Shown in pieces: positions 4,372 to 5,824 of a DNA stretch of 5,824 nt; position 1 is the first letter of the stretch; each line of letters begins with the position of its first letter. The DNA is from Betaproteobacteria bacterium. GTDB taxonomy: Bacteria > Pseudomonadota > Gammaproteobacteria > Burkholderiales > SG8-41. The position numbers and the translations under genes are program-made. Location of the stretch: positions 1-5,824 of the forward strand of contig JANYDM010000057.1 of NCBI GenBank assembly GCA_025363575.1. Reading direction: 5' to 3'. The notes under the pieces were generated by a model that searched no databases, was not told the DNA's origin, and worked only from the letters and a program-made list of their open reading frames with translations.

Positions 4372-5824
4372 GGTTTAACTTTGCGCGACACCGCGCGCGT
4401 CTGGCCGAACGTCGGCACGTAAACCGAATGCGTGCCCGGACCGCCGGCCACGATGATGCCGATTTCTTCCGGCGTCGGCGATATCGGCACGGGCGTGTCA
4501 GGCGCAAATCCGCCGAGCTCTTTCTCGCGCGCGTGTTTGGCGCGGTCGTAATCCTTGCGCGCGAAGCGGCCTGCTTCCATTTTCGATTGCTCCCAGATGC
4601 CCCGCTTCACGTCGTCCTTGGTCAATCCGCCATGTTTAAGAACTTCCGCGTGCTCGGGCGACAGGATTACCCACGGCGCGCCAGCAAAGTGATAGTCGTT
4701 GCTGGTTGGGTAGACGAGGCTCAGTGCAATCGCACGCAGCAAATCGGCGGCATCTTTCGAATGCGAGTTCAGGTTGAGCGTGCCCGCCGCACCGACGACC
4801 GTGACGACGTTCTCGTCTGCGCCGAAACCGCGCTCGACATGCAGCGACGTCCACGGATTTGCGGCCTCGTTTTCCGCGCAGCAGAACGTGTACTTGCCGG
4901 GCTGGCCGTGGGTCGCGCGGTCCATCTGGCCGGGCAGCGCGCCGCCGATGTTTTGCAGCACGAGGCGCAACGCGCGGCCTAGCGTCGCGTTCGCGCGGTT
5001 GCCCTGGCCGAGGCAGTTAAGTCCGGAGTTGACGCCGAGCGTCGTTGCAAGCGGCCCATTGACGATGATCCACGGCGTCGCGGAATTGGTCGTGGCCTGA
5101 ATGCCCTGCAGATTGAATTTCTCGTCGGCGACCGCTTCGACGGCAGCGAGCAGCACCGGCAGATATTCCGGCCGGCAGCCCGCCATCACCGCATTGATCG
5201 CGACGCGCTCTACATTCGCTGTGCCGAATCCCGGCGCGATGTGCGCGACGATCTCGCCCCGCACCCGCCTGGTCGCCGCGAGCATCGCATCCACGCGCGC
5301 GACCGTCGGCGGAACAAGCGGCAGGCCATCGCTCCAGCCGCGCTGCTCGCATTCATCGTTAAACGCATTGAAGTCGTCCGGCACCGTTATGGACGCGGCG
5401 CGCGTATCCGCTTTGCTTCTGTCGCCCGCCTTGTCTGAGCCGCCGCTTTTCGCGATCGTAGTTTGATCGGCGTGTCCCAATGCGAGTCGCGCGATCTCAT
5501 CGACGAGAGTTTCTGCGAGCGCGCGCACTTCGGCGCGCGTGCGCACGCCGAACGGATGCGGCATCACCGCGATCGGCAGATCCGCGCAGCCCAGCGCCTT
5601 CAGTTGCGAGCGCCCGAGTGTGGTGAACGCGGTCGAGCAGACGACGAGCGCGGTCTGGCCCTGCTTCGCCGCCTGCACACTGTCGTGGACACTCCACGAC
5701 GTGCAGCCCCCTCAATCGCCGGAGCCGGTGATGACGAGGTCGCACTGTTTCTGGATGTCGGTGAACACTTCGCGCGACGCCGACACCGACGCGGTCGGCT
5801 TGCGATGCCTGACCGCGCGCGCAA
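4368..5824 (-). CDS. UGSC-family selenoprotein with in-frame UGA (selenocysteine), N-terminus outside window
   Basis: A frame of 484 codons is open from the right edge to the TGA at 4370..4368 if the TGA at 5714..5712 is read as selenocysteine. Numbering from the first full codon (5822), residues 29-47 read DLVITGSGD-U-GGCTSWSVH, with U at 37 and Cys at 40. This matches the UGSC family, whose Cys-containing members have CGSC at this place. The UGSC domain (about 1-117) also carries a VVCSTAF strand and an LPIAVMPHPFG segment. A polar linker (about 118-147) leads to a second domain (about 148-484) starting near GWSDGLPLVPPT, with MAGCRPEY (C216), NCLGQGNRANAT (C270) and a Cys pair TFCCAEN (314/315). 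I recall this second domain as conserved but uncharacterised. A GTG at 5678 would be the first start after the TGA, but it would delete the redox motif and has no ribosome binding site. The function is unknown; a thiol/selenol redox role is inference. A nonsense mutation or sequencing error is the alternative. Confidence 0.85.
5673..5706 (-). promoter_or_regulatory. Bacterial SECIS element (stem-loop directing selenocysteine insertion)
   Basis: Reading the mRNA sense, CTGCAC (5706..5701) pairs perfectly with GTGCAG (5678..5673), and GTCGTGGA (5700..5693) pairs perfectly with TCCACGAC (5689..5682). This leaves a GTG loop (5692..5690) and a 3-nt bulge AGT (5681..5679) on the 3' side. That is 14 base pairs in two helices. 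The loop begins 19 nt after the UGA, and its first base is G. These match the known rule for bacterial SECIS elements recognised by SelB: a stem-loop just downstream of the UGA, with the apical loop roughly 16-37 nt away and a G in the first two loop positions. A side bulge between two helices also recalls E. coli fdhF. If the A-U closing pair opens, the loop is AGUGU. Confidence 0.82.
5712..5714 (-). other. Recoded UGA codon (selenocysteine)
   Basis: TGA on the minus strand lies between GAT (Asp) and GGG-GGC-TGC (Gly-Gly-Cys). Protein similarity continues without a break on both sides, and the position is where UGSC-family members carry selenocysteine or cysteine. A SECIS-like hairpin begins 5 nt downstream. 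Other genes in the window end in TGA, so this is local recoding and not a changed genetic code. Confidence 0.83.

Noticed and set aside
4368..5678. A 436-residue gene starting at GTG 5678
   Set aside because: This start lies inside the outer 3' stem of the SECIS hairpin, has no ribosome binding site and cuts the UGSC domain just after its redox motif. Homologous-looking sequence continues upstream through the TGA.
5712..5714. TGA as a disabling nonsense mutation (pseudogene)
   Set aside because: The TGA is exactly at the known Sec position, is followed by a well-formed SECIS-like hairpin, and the rest of the frame is intact with no other lesions. It cannot be fully excluded without the sel genes.

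Overview
The window looks like a chromosomal stretch from a GC-rich betaproteobacterium, most likely Burkholderiales. The base composition is high-GC. Two adjacent genes encode Bug/TctC-type periplasmic solute-binding proteins, a family hugely expanded in that order, and a SoxCD-type sulfite dehydrogenase is present. The taxonomic call is an inference from gene families only.

All six genes lie on the minus strand and read from the right edge to the left as one tight array. In order of transcription they are: (1) a UGSC-family selenoprotein (5824 to 4368, N-terminus outside the window); (2) a Bug protein starting with GTG, overlapping the previous stop by 4 bp (4371 to 3412); (3) a second Bug protein after 38 bp (3373 to 2423); (4) a divergent HpcH/HpaI-aldolase-like protein after 29 bp (2393 to 1596); (5) SoxC, the molybdopterin subunit of sulfite dehydrogenase, after 60 bp (1535 to 213); (6) the start of its c-type cytochrome partner SoxD, overlapping soxC by 14 bp (226 to the left edge). 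No gap between genes exceeds 60 bp. I see no tRNA, rRNA, mobile element, CRISPR or convincing terminator.

The main result is in the first gene. A naive reading starts it at a GTG at 5678 because an in-frame TGA lies at 5714..5712. Reading through that TGA gives a continuous frame to the window edge. The TGA falls exactly at the first position of the family's redox motif (here U-G-G-C, normally U-G-S-C), followed by a conserved-looking T-S-W-S-V-H-D. Immediately downstream the mRNA can form a long, almost perfect hairpin (5706..5673) whose loop begins with G 19 nt after the UGA, as expected for a bacterial SECIS element. The gene is therefore best annotated as a selenocysteine-containing protein, not a truncated or broken one. 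Four of the five gene ends in the window use TGA as a normal stop, so the recoding must be local.

How the genes work together is inference. A periplasmic carboxylate-binding pair, a lyase-like enzyme and a thiol/selenol redox-type protein suggest uptake and breakdown of an organic acid, perhaps sulfur-containing, with SoxCD oxidising released sulfur. SoxCD may instead be a separate unit with its own promoter. The substrate cannot be read from the sequence.
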